From Gari tellinella (Eukaryota > Mollusca > Bivalvia > Cardiida > Psammobiidae), in contig OV277864.1 in assembly GCA_922989275.2 (NCBI GenBank), positions 6,138,001 to 6,202,000 on the forward strand: DNA of 64,000 bases, written 5' to 3'. The notes under the pieces were generated by a model, which saw only the letters and a list, made by a program, of their open reading frames with translations, was not told where the DNA came from and did not search any database. Shown here piece after piece: positions 40,786 to 51,171 of this stretch. Both the position numbers and the translations under genes were made by a program. Position 1 is the first letter of the stretch. Each line of letters opens with the position of its first letter.

Positions 40786-40984
40786 AAACTCACGATAAAT
40801 TTGAGCATGAAAGTGTTCACTGAAATTGTTTGACATCCATGTCGTAAGATCTTCACTTACAAGAGCAGGATTTCCATGTCTTCAGCATGCTAAAATAAAC
40901 ACGTGCATATAAACACATTTCTCCTTTTCTTACACACACACGCACGCACGTAAGACTTTTGCGAATGTGTTAATTTAGTTTGTT

Positions 40985-41165
40985 ACAGAGGAAAATACAT
41001 TAATTTCCCCCCGATAAACGTGAAAATTATGTTAAAACAGTTATTTCCATTGTAACCCGTTGTCTAATCTGGCTCCAAACTGTTTTGCAATATGTTCAAA
41101 ATAAACCGTTTATATATTGAAAAACGTACAATTGTCTCTATTATAGTTCATTACATTCACTGTAT
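40985..41165 (+). mobile_element. MITE family A, diverged
   Basis: ACAGAGGAAAATACATTAATT, CCCGATAAACGTG, then TCTAATCTGGCTCCAAACTG and a decayed right side. The left hairpin arm is missing. Confidence 0.45.
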
Positions 41166-41387
41166 TCACAGCAAGTATTTTTCTTTTATGAATGAACACA
41201 TGTACCAATAAAGGACTGATCGACATGCGTTAAAATTGCTCAATAAATTCTCTTCTTTTCGATTTTAATGGAGAAATACTTAAATTGTCTGAGCATGTGT
41301 GAAGCGTGTTTATTTATTACCCGTCTTTGTGGCGACGTAACGGTTAAAGATATTCACTTTCGCATGCAATGGCATGCAGCGTATAAT

Positions 41388-41581
41388 TCTAACCCTTTCG
41401 CTGCAAAGCTCCATAACGATTACAAATACAAACAGTTTTAATGCATCCTTACGCGGGATCGAACATTTTGACTCTCATATATCATTTATATGTTATTTAA
41501 GTCAAACTATCTAAAAGTCTAAACTTATGAAGTAAAGGCAGAAGATAAGTTTGCGAGCAGGATATGTTGCGAATGCGTTAG
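41388..41581. mobile_element. MITE family C, degenerate
   Basis: CTAACCCTTTCGCTGC, CAAACAGTTTTAATGCATCC, TGACTCTCATATATC and TTTAAGTCAAACTATC keep the C order. The hairpin arms are mostly lost. Confidence 0.5.
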
Positions 41582-41739
41582 ACGGGGTTATGATGTCATA
41601 ATTGCAGTGAAAATATTAATATAAAACTGTGACGAATGCATGATACAGACCCTTCAACTACCATTTAAGGTCTCCTGTAATACCAACTACATGTATCATC
41701 TGCTCTTATACCTTTGTCTGTAGTAATGTTTCAAACAAG

Positions 41740-41870
41740 ATTTAAAGCAAATATCGAAATGCTTGTCAGACAGTTTGAATCCTGATCAGACGCCGCGTTT
41801 CGCGGCGTCTGATCAGGGTTCAAAATTTTTGCAATGTCGACTGTAGGCGCATATGGCGATAAATGTTTTG
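41740..41870. mobile_element. MITE family C with intact hairpin, ends eroded
   Basis: The hairpin at 41767-41832 has arms TTGAATCCTGATCAGACGCC and the complement, apex CGCGTTTCGCG. TCGACTGTAGGCGCATATGG follows, a variant also seen at 57881-57905. Confidence 0.55.
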
Positions 41871-42358
41871 TCAAAATATGAATAAGTCTGGTCACAAACC
41901 GTTTGCATATGTAAGTGGTATATAACAAGGCAACGAACGGGCCATAATTATACACTGCATGTCATTGCTTTCGACTTTGAATGTATTTAACCATAACGTC
42001 GCCATTCAGACGGGTTTCCAATAAACATTCGTCACAGATGCTCAGACGGTTTAAGAATTTCTTCTTCAAATTTGACATAAGCTAGTCCAAGCAGCAGAGC
42101 CACAGCTGTACATGTACATTGTTAAGCTAAACCTCTCTGCGAGGGTATTTCGAAAAGCTGTGTTACGTTGGCATTTTCTTGAAATCTAGAGGTATGATTT
42201 TCATGTATGATACATCTTTTAAAAGGTCTATTTCGGATATAAAGATATATCATGCAAGTAAATATTCTTTTAACATCACATATAAATGACACTTAAACCA
42301 TGCATGTTTATAGAGTTTGAAATTGCTGTTGCAACGCATTGAAGGGACTAATTTAATA
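41871..42358. other. no recognisable feature
   Basis: No gene or repeat end is recognised. Confidence 0.3.
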
Positions 42359-42659
42359 CAGTACTGAACCTTATTAAATTAACAATGTTTGTGATTCGCT
42401 TGCAATTCGATGGCAATTCGCTTGCGATTCAAAATAGTAACTATACCCTCGGGTAAGTTTTTTTGAATGGTGTATCTCACAAATGTTCGCAAATATGCCT
42501 TCGTTAATGTTTTCGATTCAATTTGTGTCACAACCGCTTCGGAAAATTCGCGTAAAAATATTCAAGCGTGGGGTTTGTTTTTTGAAGCGCCCGATTCGAT
42601 GGCAATTCGATGGCAATTCGCTTGCGATTATCAGTTTAATTTAATAAGATTCAGTACTG
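42359..42659. mobile_element. MITE family O, 301 bp, single copy in the window
   Basis: Ends CAGTACTGAACCTTATTAAA and TTTAATAAGATTCAGTACTG are inverted repeats of about 24 bp with one mismatch, flanked by TA at 42357-42358 and 42660-42661. Just inside each end lie copies of GATGGCAATTCGCTTGCGATT in direct orientation (about 42408 and 42597-42628). The termini fit Tc1/mariner-like elements. There is no conserved coding frame. Confidence 0.75.
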
Positions 42660-42661
42660 TA

Positions 42662-43321
42662 GTTTTATCTTTTAATATGTTAACAGTAATATCCGTTTGA
42701 TATTATGTGAACGTTTCAAACAAATTAATTAAATTTAGTGTAGTTTGGGGGTGAATACGATATTCAAATAATATAGTTTAATGTCGTTAGATTAACAATG
42801 TAATTATTTCGAAACGTAAAATATTTATGTTTGTTGCAAAACTATGTCCTATTTTATATGTAATTGAAAAAGAAAACCCACAAAGTTGAAACAATCCATT
42901 AACAGTTTCAAGATATTTTTTATCTTTTATTTTCATTAATAAATAAAACGATAGTATCATAATTATAATACCTTTAAATGTATGCTTTAATCTCACAAAA
43001 AGTATGTCTAAACGGATGTCGAATTTTATTATTAAGACTATGTAATAATACGGGTTGTTGGCTTAAAATATCGATCAGTTAAAGTCCAATAAACTAGAAA
43101 CAGTGTTAACAACGGTATGGCATTGTTTTAAGCCACATGGTATGGATATGATAAAGTTCAGTAGTACATTTTGCCAGTGCCTATGACTGACCCATACTGG
43201 TGTCTATTTTGTCAACGAAGAAAAGTGTTGTTTTCAAAGAAATTTGCATCGCTGAATCCGCAAGAAAAAATCTTTCATAACATAATATTATTATACACGT
43301 AGATTCCTAGAAAATGCCCAA
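42662..43321. other. no recognisable feature, AT-rich
   Basis: Strongly AT-rich interval without repeat ends or gene signatures that I recognise. Confidence 0.3.
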
Positions 43322-43574
43322 TTAACCCTTTACCCCATATCCTGTTTTTTAGTTTTGAAAAAAGGTGGCCACTGAAAGCAGGTTGAAAGTAAAGCAGAAT
43401 GCGCCTGAGGGCGCATTCTGCTTTACTTCCAGCCTGCTTTAAGCTATCATCTATCAGGATATAGAAAATATTTCTGTTGGAACGTGTTTATAACTATATA
43501 AATTGGAACTATTTTCTTGCGTGAAGGAATAAATCAAATGCGCTAAATTGCGCTTCTATCAGGTAAAGGGTTAA
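43322..43574. mobile_element. MITE family B, complete
   Basis: TTAACCCTTTACCCC to GGTAAAGGGTTAA, 253 bp. The hairpin apex is GCGCCTGAGGGCGC, so it lacks TTAA. Confidence 0.8.
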
Positions 43575-43591
43575 CAGAACGTTTTGAATGT

Positions 43592-43776
43592 CCCTTTCTT
43601 TACGACCACTAACTTGCACTTAAAAGTGTTAAAGACAGGTGGCTACTTAAAGCAAGGTTAAAGTAAAAGAGAAATCTCATGTAGGAGCTTTCTGTTTAAC
43701 TTTAACCTTCCTGCCATCTGTCTTTTATAACATAAATTAACCTTCTTTTAGTAGTCGTAATTGAGAGGTTTTACTG
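43592..43776. mobile_element. MITE family G
   Basis: CTTTACGACCACT begins it and GTAATTGAGAGGTTTTACTG with TA at 43777 ends it. The centre is GACAGGTGGCTACTTAAAGC, AAGGTTAAAGTAAAAGAG and a partner arm GGAGCTTTCTG. Confidence 0.6.
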
Positions 43777-44066
43777 TATATGTCTGTCTCTCAGTCTAAC
43801 AATATGTCCGCCTGTGAATTGTTTTTGAGAATCAGACCGATATAATCAAGTTCTTATGCAACTATGTCAATTAGCTTATTGGCAGAATGTCTAGGTCGAG
43901 TTCGATAACACTATAGATCAACCAGTAGCTCAGGAGAAATTGGCACTTTATTCGTAAATCATTTCATCCAATTTAGTCCGGTCCTTTTTGACTTAATTTA
44001 TTTAGGGGTGTTTTTGTCATAGAATTGGAAATTGACGAACAGTGCAGATCCTGAGTAGGTGGTTTC

Positions 44067-44318
44067 TTAACCCTTTCCCCTATAGAAGCGACTTTTAGCG
44101 TATTTAATTTATTCCTCCGCTGAAGAAAATAGTTCCAGTTTATACCCTTATGAACAATTACCATAACACATATTTTATATAACCTAGTAGATGGTAGTTT
44201 AAAGCAGGCTGAAAGTAAAGCAGAATGTGCATTAAGGCACATTCTGCTTTACTTTCAACCTGCTTTAAGTGAGTACCTGTATTTAATGTTATAAACGGGT
44301 TATAGGGTAAAGGGTTAA
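44067..44318. mobile_element. MITE family B at the apex of E
   Basis: TTAACCCTTTCCCC to GGTAAAGGGTTAA. The hairpin apex reads GTGCATTAAGGCAC. The TTAA duplicate is the apex of the E hairpin. Confidence 0.85.
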
Positions 44319-44350
44319 GGAACTCTCTGATTGTGGTATTTATTGTTTGC

Positions 44351-44716
44351 TTGCCTTTCCTTGGTCTTTTATCGGCGGTAGTAGTCCAGTGGTAACACTG
44401 TTGGACTACGGTACCAGGGGTCGTGAGTTGGATCCCCCGCCGGACCAGCGGTCTGACTAGGGGACTTTCTCCGAATCCCTGATGATGTACAGGAATGTCA
44501 TTGAGCAAGACATGTACCGCGAATTGCTCCTCTCCACCCAGGGGTTAAAAAGGGAACCTGTGAGGGTCTGGGCCGGTACTGCGGCTGCTTTAGCGCCATA
44601 TGTTAGCAGTGCTCAAATATTGTAGGCAAGATGGTTCAATGATCAGGGGATAATGTACAGTCGGCTGAGCGGTTATTCGGACTGAACGTAGACTTTAACT
44701 GGTACTTTACGTTTTC
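44351..44716 (+). mobile_element. tRNA-derived SINE inserted in E
   Basis: The A box TAGTCCAGTGGTAACACTG (44382-44400) and B-box-like GAGTTGGATCCCC (44425-44437) are correctly spaced for RNA polymerase III. The body continues GCGAATTGCTCCTC, CACCCAGGGGTT, GGAACCTGTGAGGG and GTCTGGGCC. The flanks TGTTTGC (44344) and TGTTGC (44717) may be the target duplication. It is not a functional tRNA gene because the 3' half does not close a cloverleaf. Confidence 0.75.
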
Positions 44717-44847
44717 TGTTGCATAGGACGAGTGCTCTCTTCACAGGCATATTGTTTGTAAACGACGTGTATATGCGTGACTAGGGGTCAAAGGGCGAAT
44801 TAGTGCCAAATGAGTGTTCCCTAACTCAAGCAAATGCTCAGTCTTTA

Positions 44848-45092
44848 CGGTAGAGAAAACGTTATTGTTTTACGTTTTAACGCAAATGTAACGCAAACGC
44901 TTCGCAATAAAACGTTGAAAATGGCAAAATTTCAACAATTTTGACTATATATTTTAATCTGAGTGGCAAACAGTTTAGAGCCTGATCAGACGCCGGGTTA
45001 CCCGGCGTCTTATCTGGCTCTAAACTGTTTGCAATAGATAATAGTTTTAGAGTAAACACGTTTATTTAGAAAGAATAACGTTTTCTCCATTG
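44848..45092 (-). mobile_element. MITE family A, complete
   Basis: CGGTAGAGAAAACGTTATTG to ACGTTTTCTCCATTG with TA at both sides. The hairpin has apex CCGGGTTACCCGG. Confidence 0.8.
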
Positions 45093-45425
45093 TACCAACC
45101 CCCGCAGACATGAAAATGGAGAATCTGTATGAGTTAAAATTTATGTCGAACCAGTTACATTCAAGTTACGAGCCAACGTTATCCTAGTCCATTTTCTCAT
45201 TCAAGTACTCAACAAAACTATTAAGTAATTCTCAAAAAATCATCGAACAAAAGAACACCGACACAAACTATTTTCGATATGTTATTTATTTCATTAGATA
45301 CATTTCATCGCTTGATTAAGACGTTTCCCTTAGTTTGATACATTGTATCACTTATATTGCTGTAGCACTGTGTAAAGTGACTTGCGTATTTATGAAACAA
45401 TATGTCAAGTTACAGTTTTGCTGTG
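45093..45425. other. no recognisable feature
   Basis: Nothing recognised in this 333-bp interval. Confidence 0.3.
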
Positions 45426-45675
45426 TTAACCCTTTCCCCATAGACGCGCCTTTTAGCGCATTCAGTTTATTCATTCGTTAAAGAAAATAGTTCTTATTTA
45501 TACAGTCATGAATATATACCATAATGAATATTTTCATCATTTTAGTCGGTGGTAACTTAAAACAGGCTGAACGTAAAACAGAATACATTTAAAGCGCATT
45601 CTGCTTTACTTTCAACCTGCTTTTAGAAGTCACCAATAATTTTTTTTCAAAACTAGAAAGAGAATATTGGGTTAA
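45426..45675. mobile_element. MITE family B, complete
   Basis: TTAACCCTTTCCCCATAG to ATATTGGGTTAA. One hairpin arm has decayed (GAATACATTTAAAGCGC). Confidence 0.75.
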
Positions 45676-46051
45676 GGGTCAACCCAACTCGTTATAACTA
45701 TCATCTATTCAAACAGTAGAATATATCAATGAAATTTATTTGTATTCTTACACTCAACCTGGATGCATAGCTCTCAGTTGTCATGGATATTCATCTCTTT
45801 TTCTAAATTATCCTTTCCTTTTCCCCCATTTCCGATAATTACCGGAAACCCTCAGTGAAAAGTTTTAACTCTGTAGAGATTGCTATATACAAAGACATTA
45901 ATACCACCATAACACCGGAACATTTCATTAGGGTTACGACCTTAATAGGAATTTTCTCTGCAGATAATGCCCATAAAACAAAGCTTAATATTCAAGAGGG
46001 GATCAGGAGTTCGCTTTGCTAGTTATTTTCTACAATCCATAACTAATCTCA
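45676..46051. other. no recognisable feature
   Basis: No repeat or gene is recognised; GATAATTACCGG near 45833 is a small imperfect palindrome. Confidence 0.3.
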
Positions 46052-46358
46052 CTTGGGAAAAACGTAATTCTTTCCAATCGAAACCAAAACAAACGCTTAC
46101 GCTTACAATGTTGCAAACGCTATTTTCCCCCGCTTAAACGTATACGAAACGTAAACGCACTGCAATAAAATGTAGAAAATGATAAACCTTTTGACGATTC
46201 TTTTTATTCACTTTAATCCGAGTGGCAACCAGTTTGGAGCCTGATCAGATTCTGGTTTACCCTTCATTAGATCTGTCGCCAAGCCGTTTGCAATGGCAAT
46301 AAAGCCAATAATATGTAGTTTTAGTGTTAACTGGGGAAGAATAACGTTTTTTTCAACT
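46052..46358 (-). mobile_element. MITE family A, long diverged copy
   Basis: TCACTTGGGAAAAACG starts and GTTTTTTTCAACTG with TA at 46359 ends it. The GTTTGCG-complement tract appears twice (AACAAACGCTTACGC, then AACGTATACGAAACG), so this side is duplicated. The hairpin is weak. Confidence 0.55.
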
Positions 46359-46439
46359 GTAGTAATTCAAAGTAGAAATCAGAGTAACACTGTTTCTTAA
46401 GTAGAACGCGCTAAAAGTTCCAAACGTTATAAGTAAAAG

Positions 46440-46806
46440 CAGATGAAATCATAAGCAGACGATAACAAGGCAGCGACTGCATTAGACAGGTTATTGCGTC
46501 ATAAAGGGACCCATTGGAAATAAGCTTTTGTACGATTTTGTCAAAACTTTACGGGCAAACAAGTGCACCGCTTTCTTTTCAAAATTGATTATTATAGTAA
46601 TTTCCATTAAATTAATTTTTATAATACACATGAAATAAAGTCGTAATTATTATTATCATTATTTAATTGGCATGATGTATTAACACCTGAATTATTTGTG
46701 ATATTTACTGAATAATGTGATATTTGTTTTATGAAATGAAACAATGTTAATTTTGTTTATCACAAAATGTAATCTTTGATTTTTAACAGTATGTATATTC
46801 ATTATA
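46440..46806. other. C-family end remnant and AT-rich sequence
   Basis: AAGCAGACGATAACAAGGCAG near 46453 is a C right-side remnant. The rest is AT-rich without recognised features. Confidence 0.35.
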
Positions 46807-46952
46807 GGAATAAACAACATATTTTTGACGTTCATGACGGTATGACTACATTAGCTTCGCAGGGGGTAAATTGCGTAAACGCCCGAATGGGCGTTTTCGT
46901 TAAACTAATGTAGTCATACCGTCATGAGCGGCAAATAGATGTTGTTTATTCC
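46807..46952. repeat. 146-bp foldback with three nested complementary pairs
   Basis: Outer arms GGAATAAACAACAT and complement (46807-46820, 46939-46952), middle arms CATGACGGTATGACTACATT and complement (46833-46854, 46905-46926) and an inner AAACGCCCGAATGGGCGTTT (46878-46897). The middle arms are 22 bp and perfect. The loops between pairs are not complementary. Confidence 0.85.
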
Positions 46953-47579
46953 TTATATTTATATTTTCTGTCTTGTCAATTTAATGTGTTTATTGGCCAG
47001 ATTTGTTTTTCTGTATAAGAATTTATCATATACCGGTCAAAGAGGTTTGATAGATGTAATGTCGATGTAATAGCCATTCCAGTTTCTAAATATGGTGAGA
47101 AAGTAGTCCCAACTACATGTACTCTAACTGTATTAAAAATTCAGGATTTTTTCCAGTAAACTTTCTCTCTGTGAATGGAAAAGACTTACAAGGCAAACAA
47201 ATAACAGTGCAACTTGAATATCTATTGCCAAAGCACATTCTAAAAATACAGGTCGCGGTTGTTTTCTTAACCCATTTACACACATAGCAACGCGATGGCA
47301 ACGACCTATGGGTCTGTATCACTCCGCTAGTGTCATATGACCGTCGACCAATGGGAGCTTAGTGTTTAGTGCCCGATGCAGTCTATTTGAAGAAGTCCAC
47401 GAATAGCACGGGCGAAATCCGAACTGGTTAAAACCAGTTCCGAAGTGTAGGTTCATCGGCAGATGTACCGCAAATTTTTAATAGGATTACATAAAGATTT
47501 TACAGGGTGAATGTAAATATTATCATATGTTTTGACATGTAAGTGCACAAAATAGATAAAAAAAATATTATTATAATCG
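46953..47579. other. no recognisable gene
   Basis: Only a small palindrome is seen (AACTGGTTAAAACCAGTT, about 47421-47438). The rest is unassigned. Confidence 0.3.
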
Positions 47580-47775
47580 CAGCGAAAAGGTGAAACAGTT
47601 TGAACCTGGTCACATGACGAGTGACCCGACGTCTAGTCTGACTTAATCTTTTCACTACCAAATTTTCCGTGACTATTTTTACCCTTTCACCTTTTCATTG
47701 TCGTCTGATTTAGTTTTGTTGTCTGCAATATCGTTTTCAAAGTAAATTCCAAGGAAGTATGAGCGAAAAACGAAT
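47580..47775. mobile_element. MITE family C, rearranged
   Basis: A decayed hairpin (AACAGTTTGAACCTGG, GACGTCTAGTCTGAC) precedes CCCTTTCACCTTTTCATTG and TCGTCTGATTTAG. The parts are those of the 11008 copy in changed order. Confidence 0.4.
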
Positions 47776-47929
47776 GTGCCTGTAGGCTTGAACTAGTGGA
47801 TATTTTAATTATTACACTTTTATGTCGAACCGTACCTTTTAGGCAATAACAAACAATTTTGATTATAACCAGAGTGACTTTGTGTCATATCCGAATACCT
47901 ATAAACCCATTCGGCGCCAATTTAATCAT

Positions 47930-48075
47930 AAGGGTTTTACCCCTTCTCTGCTTTATTGCCATTTGCTTCAAAATTGGTGCCTGCAATAACTTCTTGAAGT
48001 TAGAGTTAAGGTAGTTTGACTTAATAGATATAGACACGAGTGTCAAATAGTTTGGATCCTGATCAGACGTCGGCA
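47930..48075. mobile_element. MITE family C, one hairpin arm
   Basis: TACCCCTTCTCTGC, GAGTGTCAAATAGTTTGG and ATCCTGATCAGACGTCGG are present; the second arm is absent. Confidence 0.5.
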
Positions 48076-48097
48076 CCGAAAAGCTTACGTCCATGGT

Positions 48098-48390
48098 TGT
48101 GAAGCTTCTGAGGTTAGTCTCAGTTCATTCTCAGTACTTTTATTAGTCAGATTTGAGCAATTTGCTTCAATCTGATCATTTAAAAGCTGAGGACCATCTG
48201 AAACTTATCTCAGACGCTTTATAACCATTGGCACATATTCTAAGGTTATGAAACGTTTGAGTTGAGTCTGAGCTCGTTATCAAGCATTTTATTGGTCAGA
48301 TTTGAGCATATGCTCAAATCTGACCAACCAAATGATTGAGAACGATCTCAGAATCAACTCAATCTCTTTATAATCTTTGGGATATATTCT
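48098..48390. repeat. two tandem copies of foldback family I
   Basis: Copy 1 (about 48098-48232) is diverged. Copy 2 (about 48247-48390) has arms TTGGTCAGATTTGAGCATAT and its complement. Each ends with CTTTATAA..TTGG..ATATTCTAA. A third copy lies at 32905-33035. Confidence 0.65.
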
Positions 48391-48917
48391 AAAATTACGT
48401 TCCATTCAGTTGAAAAAACAAAACACTAAATGTACGAAAAGCAGACGACAATTTTGGAACAGATGACGTTGGAGTAAGTAAAGAATTATAACTAGCTATA
48501 AATGAGATGTGACACGAGGAAACCAGATTCATTGTGTTGCAAATCAGGTTAGAGCAAGTCTAGCCGTAATCTCAGCCTCAACGTACATGTATGACCAAAG
48601 CCTACACTTTCAAACACGTCAAGTCTCACTATAAAAAAGAATTAAACATAGATGAATAAAATCAAACCATATGCTGTGATTACATGTACCAACTAGAATC
48701 GTCTCGTTAAATAAACAGAAAAAGCTAAAAGTAAGGTACAAAATAGCAAAAACATAAATTTTATTAGACGTAAACTTACAACAAAATCTAAAAAGTATAA
48801 CCATGAAATCCTTTAACGACCATTCATATGAACTACTTTGTTGTTGTTAATTAACAGAACAGTATAATGTAACAATGTAAAAGCTGAGCGCAGATACTAA
48901 CATTCAATTTTATAGCA
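48391..48917. other. no recognisable gene
   Basis: Only GCAGACGACAATTTTGG at 48440 recalls a C right side. The rest is unassigned. Confidence 0.3.
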
Positions 48918-49248
48918 CAGTGCTCACTTTCTACTACAACGACGAATTGGAGACAACTATTGTGTGTGTTGTAAGCAGGGAGTTGGTATAGGGAATGTAA
49001 ATTAATACCCTAAATGTACATTGACGTAACGCGGCGTCTGATCTGGGTTCAAACTGTTTGTCGCTCGTATTCATATTTTTTCTATCAAAATGTCAAATAC
49101 GTAACTTTGAGAAAAAACAGCAGACGACAATTTTAAGCATACGCTATTGCAGCAGTGAAAGTGTCTTGTCTTGTTTGGGGAACAGCGGCAATGGTTGTTG
49201 TAAGGAGGGAATCGTTGATCGGAGGGTCGTGTTTTGAAGGGAACACTG
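48918..49248. mobile_element. MITE family K, copy 3
   Basis: CAGTGCTCACTTTCTACTAC starts and GTTTTGAAGGGAACACTG ends it, with TA at 49249. The first hairpin arm is lost (GACGTAACGCGGCGTCTG remains). The C-type order TGTCGCTCGTATTC, CAGACGACAATTTTAAGC, GCAGCAGTGAAAGTG is followed by GGGGAACAGCGGCAATGG, as in copies 1 and 2. Confidence 0.75.
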
Positions 49249-49365
49249 TATTTTAAATACTTACATTATCTGAGCTTACCTATCTGTCTGATAACGAAGT
49301 ATGTGCTTTATTTCTGCAAGAACATGTTGATGAGTGTCAAACGGTTTAAATTAAGACTAGCGGTA

Positions 49366-49611
49366 CAGTGGAGAATCTGTTATTCTTTCCCAATAAACGC
49401 GTTTACGCTAAAACTAATATTTGCAGTGCAAACAGTTTGGAGCCAGATCAGACGCCGGGTAACCCGGCGTCTGATCAGGCTCCAAACTGTTTGCCACCAA
49501 GATAAAGATGACTTCTCAGAATTGTCAAAAAGTTGTACTTTTCTACGTTTTAGCGCTTTGCGTTTGCGTACGTTTGCGTTTAAACGGGAAAGAATAACAG
49601 ATTCTCCACTG
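49366..49611 (+). mobile_element. MITE family A, young 246-bp copy
   Basis: TA flanks at 49364-49365 and 49612-49613. Perfect hairpin with apex CCGGGTAACCCGG. It differs from the 18518 copy at only a few positions. Confidence 0.9.
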
Positions 49612-49691
49612 TAACCTCAGTCTCTCCACTGATCAAGGTCAACAGTTGCAAACGTATTGAGTAGAACAGCAAAGAAGGTGCTTTAGAATAC

Positions 49692-49764
49692 CAAACAGTG
49701 TAGATTTAGACTAGCCACCGCGTCATTGACGTGGTGGTTAGTTTAACATGTACACTATTTGCAA
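49692..49764. mobile_element. module-1 hairpin with a changed but complementary stem
   Basis: CAAACAGTGTAGATTTAGAC and GTACACTATTTGC keep the module edges, but the inner stem is ACTAGCCACCGCGTCA/TGACGTGGTGGTTAGT instead of the usual sequence. No element ends are recognised. Confidence 0.5.
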
Positions 49765-50185
49765 TGTAATCACTCTGGTTGTTTCATGGCACGCTTAGAA
49801 TGTTTTAGGTTAGGTTGTACATGTACATGTAATCAAAAAGTTCCTTCATCTCTTGCTAATATTGCTCTTGCTTTGCCTTTCTAATCCCATTAAGGTAAAT
49901 ATATCAAATTAAATATAAACATTATTCATTAATTGAATAACTGCAATAGAACCACGAATTAATTACATAAGCAACATTTAATTACGAACGGTATCGATTC
50001 GAGTATTAGTTTGCTCAGGATTATACATTAGACAGACAGAGACATTGCAAGCGCCATATGCTTGCCGGATGATGTAAGAGACACTTTTGGAGAATGCCCA
50101 AAATACCATACAAAACAATCCTATATCTTGCACGTTGTCCAAAAACAATTTGGATAAGAGACAAATAAAATATACAAAACTATTA
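49765..50185. other. no recognisable feature
   Basis: No gene or repeat end is recognised. Confidence 0.3.
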
Positions 50186-50430
50186 TTAACCCTTCACTCC
50201 ATAGCATGTTTCTTGTTTTGAAGACTTGTGACCACATAAAGCAGGTTAAAAGTAAAGCAGAATGCACCGAAGGCGCATTCTGCTTTGCTTTCATCCTGCT
50301 TAATCTACCCTTTACTAGGATATAGAAAATATTTTTTATGGTTTATATTTATGACAGTATGAAGTGGAACTATTTTCTTCAGTGGAGAACATTAAAAAAG
50401 TATCTGTGGAGTGAGATATTATTTAGAATA
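50186..50430. mobile_element. MITE family B, right end eroded
   Basis: TTAACCCTTCACTCC starts it; the hairpin is present with asymmetric apex GCACCGAAGGCGC. The terminal GGGTTAA has become GATATTATT. Confidence 0.65.
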
Positions 50431-50637
50431 CGATATATTTAAAGTCATACAGTCAGACGTCAACTAAATGCAGGACAAAAGTAATCTAGAAAGCTTGTAT
50501 ATGAGCTTTTGTAAATTTTGTCCATAACTAAGCAGGCATATGTACTAGAATATCTCCTCTTTCTGTAATAATTGAACACTTAAGACACACTGGACTGTGA
50601 AAGGAACTTCTATCTACATGTTTTTATTTGCAGTTCA

Positions 50638-50880
50638 GGGGCCCGTTTCATAAAACTTCTTACGACAAATGTTGTCGTAAGTCAAAACTTTAAAGTACAT
50701 TTAATTTGTGATTTCTCTATCTAATCCTGTCTTGTGACATCTTTTTGGAATCGTCTTTTCAAGACGATTCCAAAAAGATGTCACAAGACAGGATTAGATG
50801 GAGAAATAAATAATAATTTAGAATTTTATAATCTGACTTACGACAACATTTGTCGTACGAAGTTTTATGAAACGGGCCCC
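50638..50880. repeat. foldback Q, 243 bp, GGGGCCCG ends
   Basis: Arms GGGGCCCGTTTCATAAAACT and AGTTTTATGAAACGGGCCCC are perfect. The centre GGAATCGTCTT/AAGACGATTCC with ACATCTTTT and AAAAGATGT forms a second perfect stem about 35 bp long. Between lie paired CTTACGACAA blocks. A decayed copy is at 56289-56482. Confidence 0.85.
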
Positions 50881-50914
50881 AGCTTCCAAGAAACGTGTTC
50901 CGAACATCAACTAA

Positions 50915-51165
50915 CAATAGAGAAGACGTTATTGTGTGTCAACAAACGAGGTTTTGCTATAACAAATACTTTCTTATGCAAACAGAATCGAGCCAGTTCA
51001 GACAACAGGGAACCAGACCGTCTGATCAGGTTCCTTCAAATTGTTCGCAACTCAGATAAAAGTAATTCGTAAAAGTATAAAATACCTTGCCATTTTTTGA
51101 AATTTATTTTATTGTGTCACCGTTTGGTGTCATTTACATGGGGAATAGCAACGTCTTCTCCATTG
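50915..51165 (+). mobile_element. MITE family A, older copy
   Basis: CAATAGAGAAGACGTTATTG to ACGTCTTCTCCATTG. The hairpin is heavily mutated. It ends four bases before the next A copy begins. Confidence 0.65.
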
Positions 51166-51171
51166 TATTTA

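Larger units (their letters stand above)
43960..44790. mobile_element. MITE family E with nested B and SINE
   Basis: TTGACGAACAGTGCAGATCC begins the E hairpin. A B element (44067-44318) has inserted at the apex TTAA, after which GGAACTCTCTGATTG continues. A SINE (44351-44716) separates TTGTTTGC from GCATAGGACGAG, which are adjacent in intact E copies. ATATTGTTTGTAAACGACG and TGACTAGGGG close the right side. Confidence 0.7.

Noticed and set aside
44351..44716. Functional tRNA gene
   Set aside because: A and B boxes are present but no complete cloverleaf; the long conserved body and position inside an E element fit a SINE.
49234..49614. Reading frames across MITEs with recurring peptides such as SLEPDQTPGNPASDQ or VWSQIRRRVTRRL (also 18472, 31235, 51087, 52758 and others)
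   Set aside because: They are translations of the module-1 hairpin in its different frames and orientations. Their conservation follows the DNA element, and no start, length or domain is consistent.
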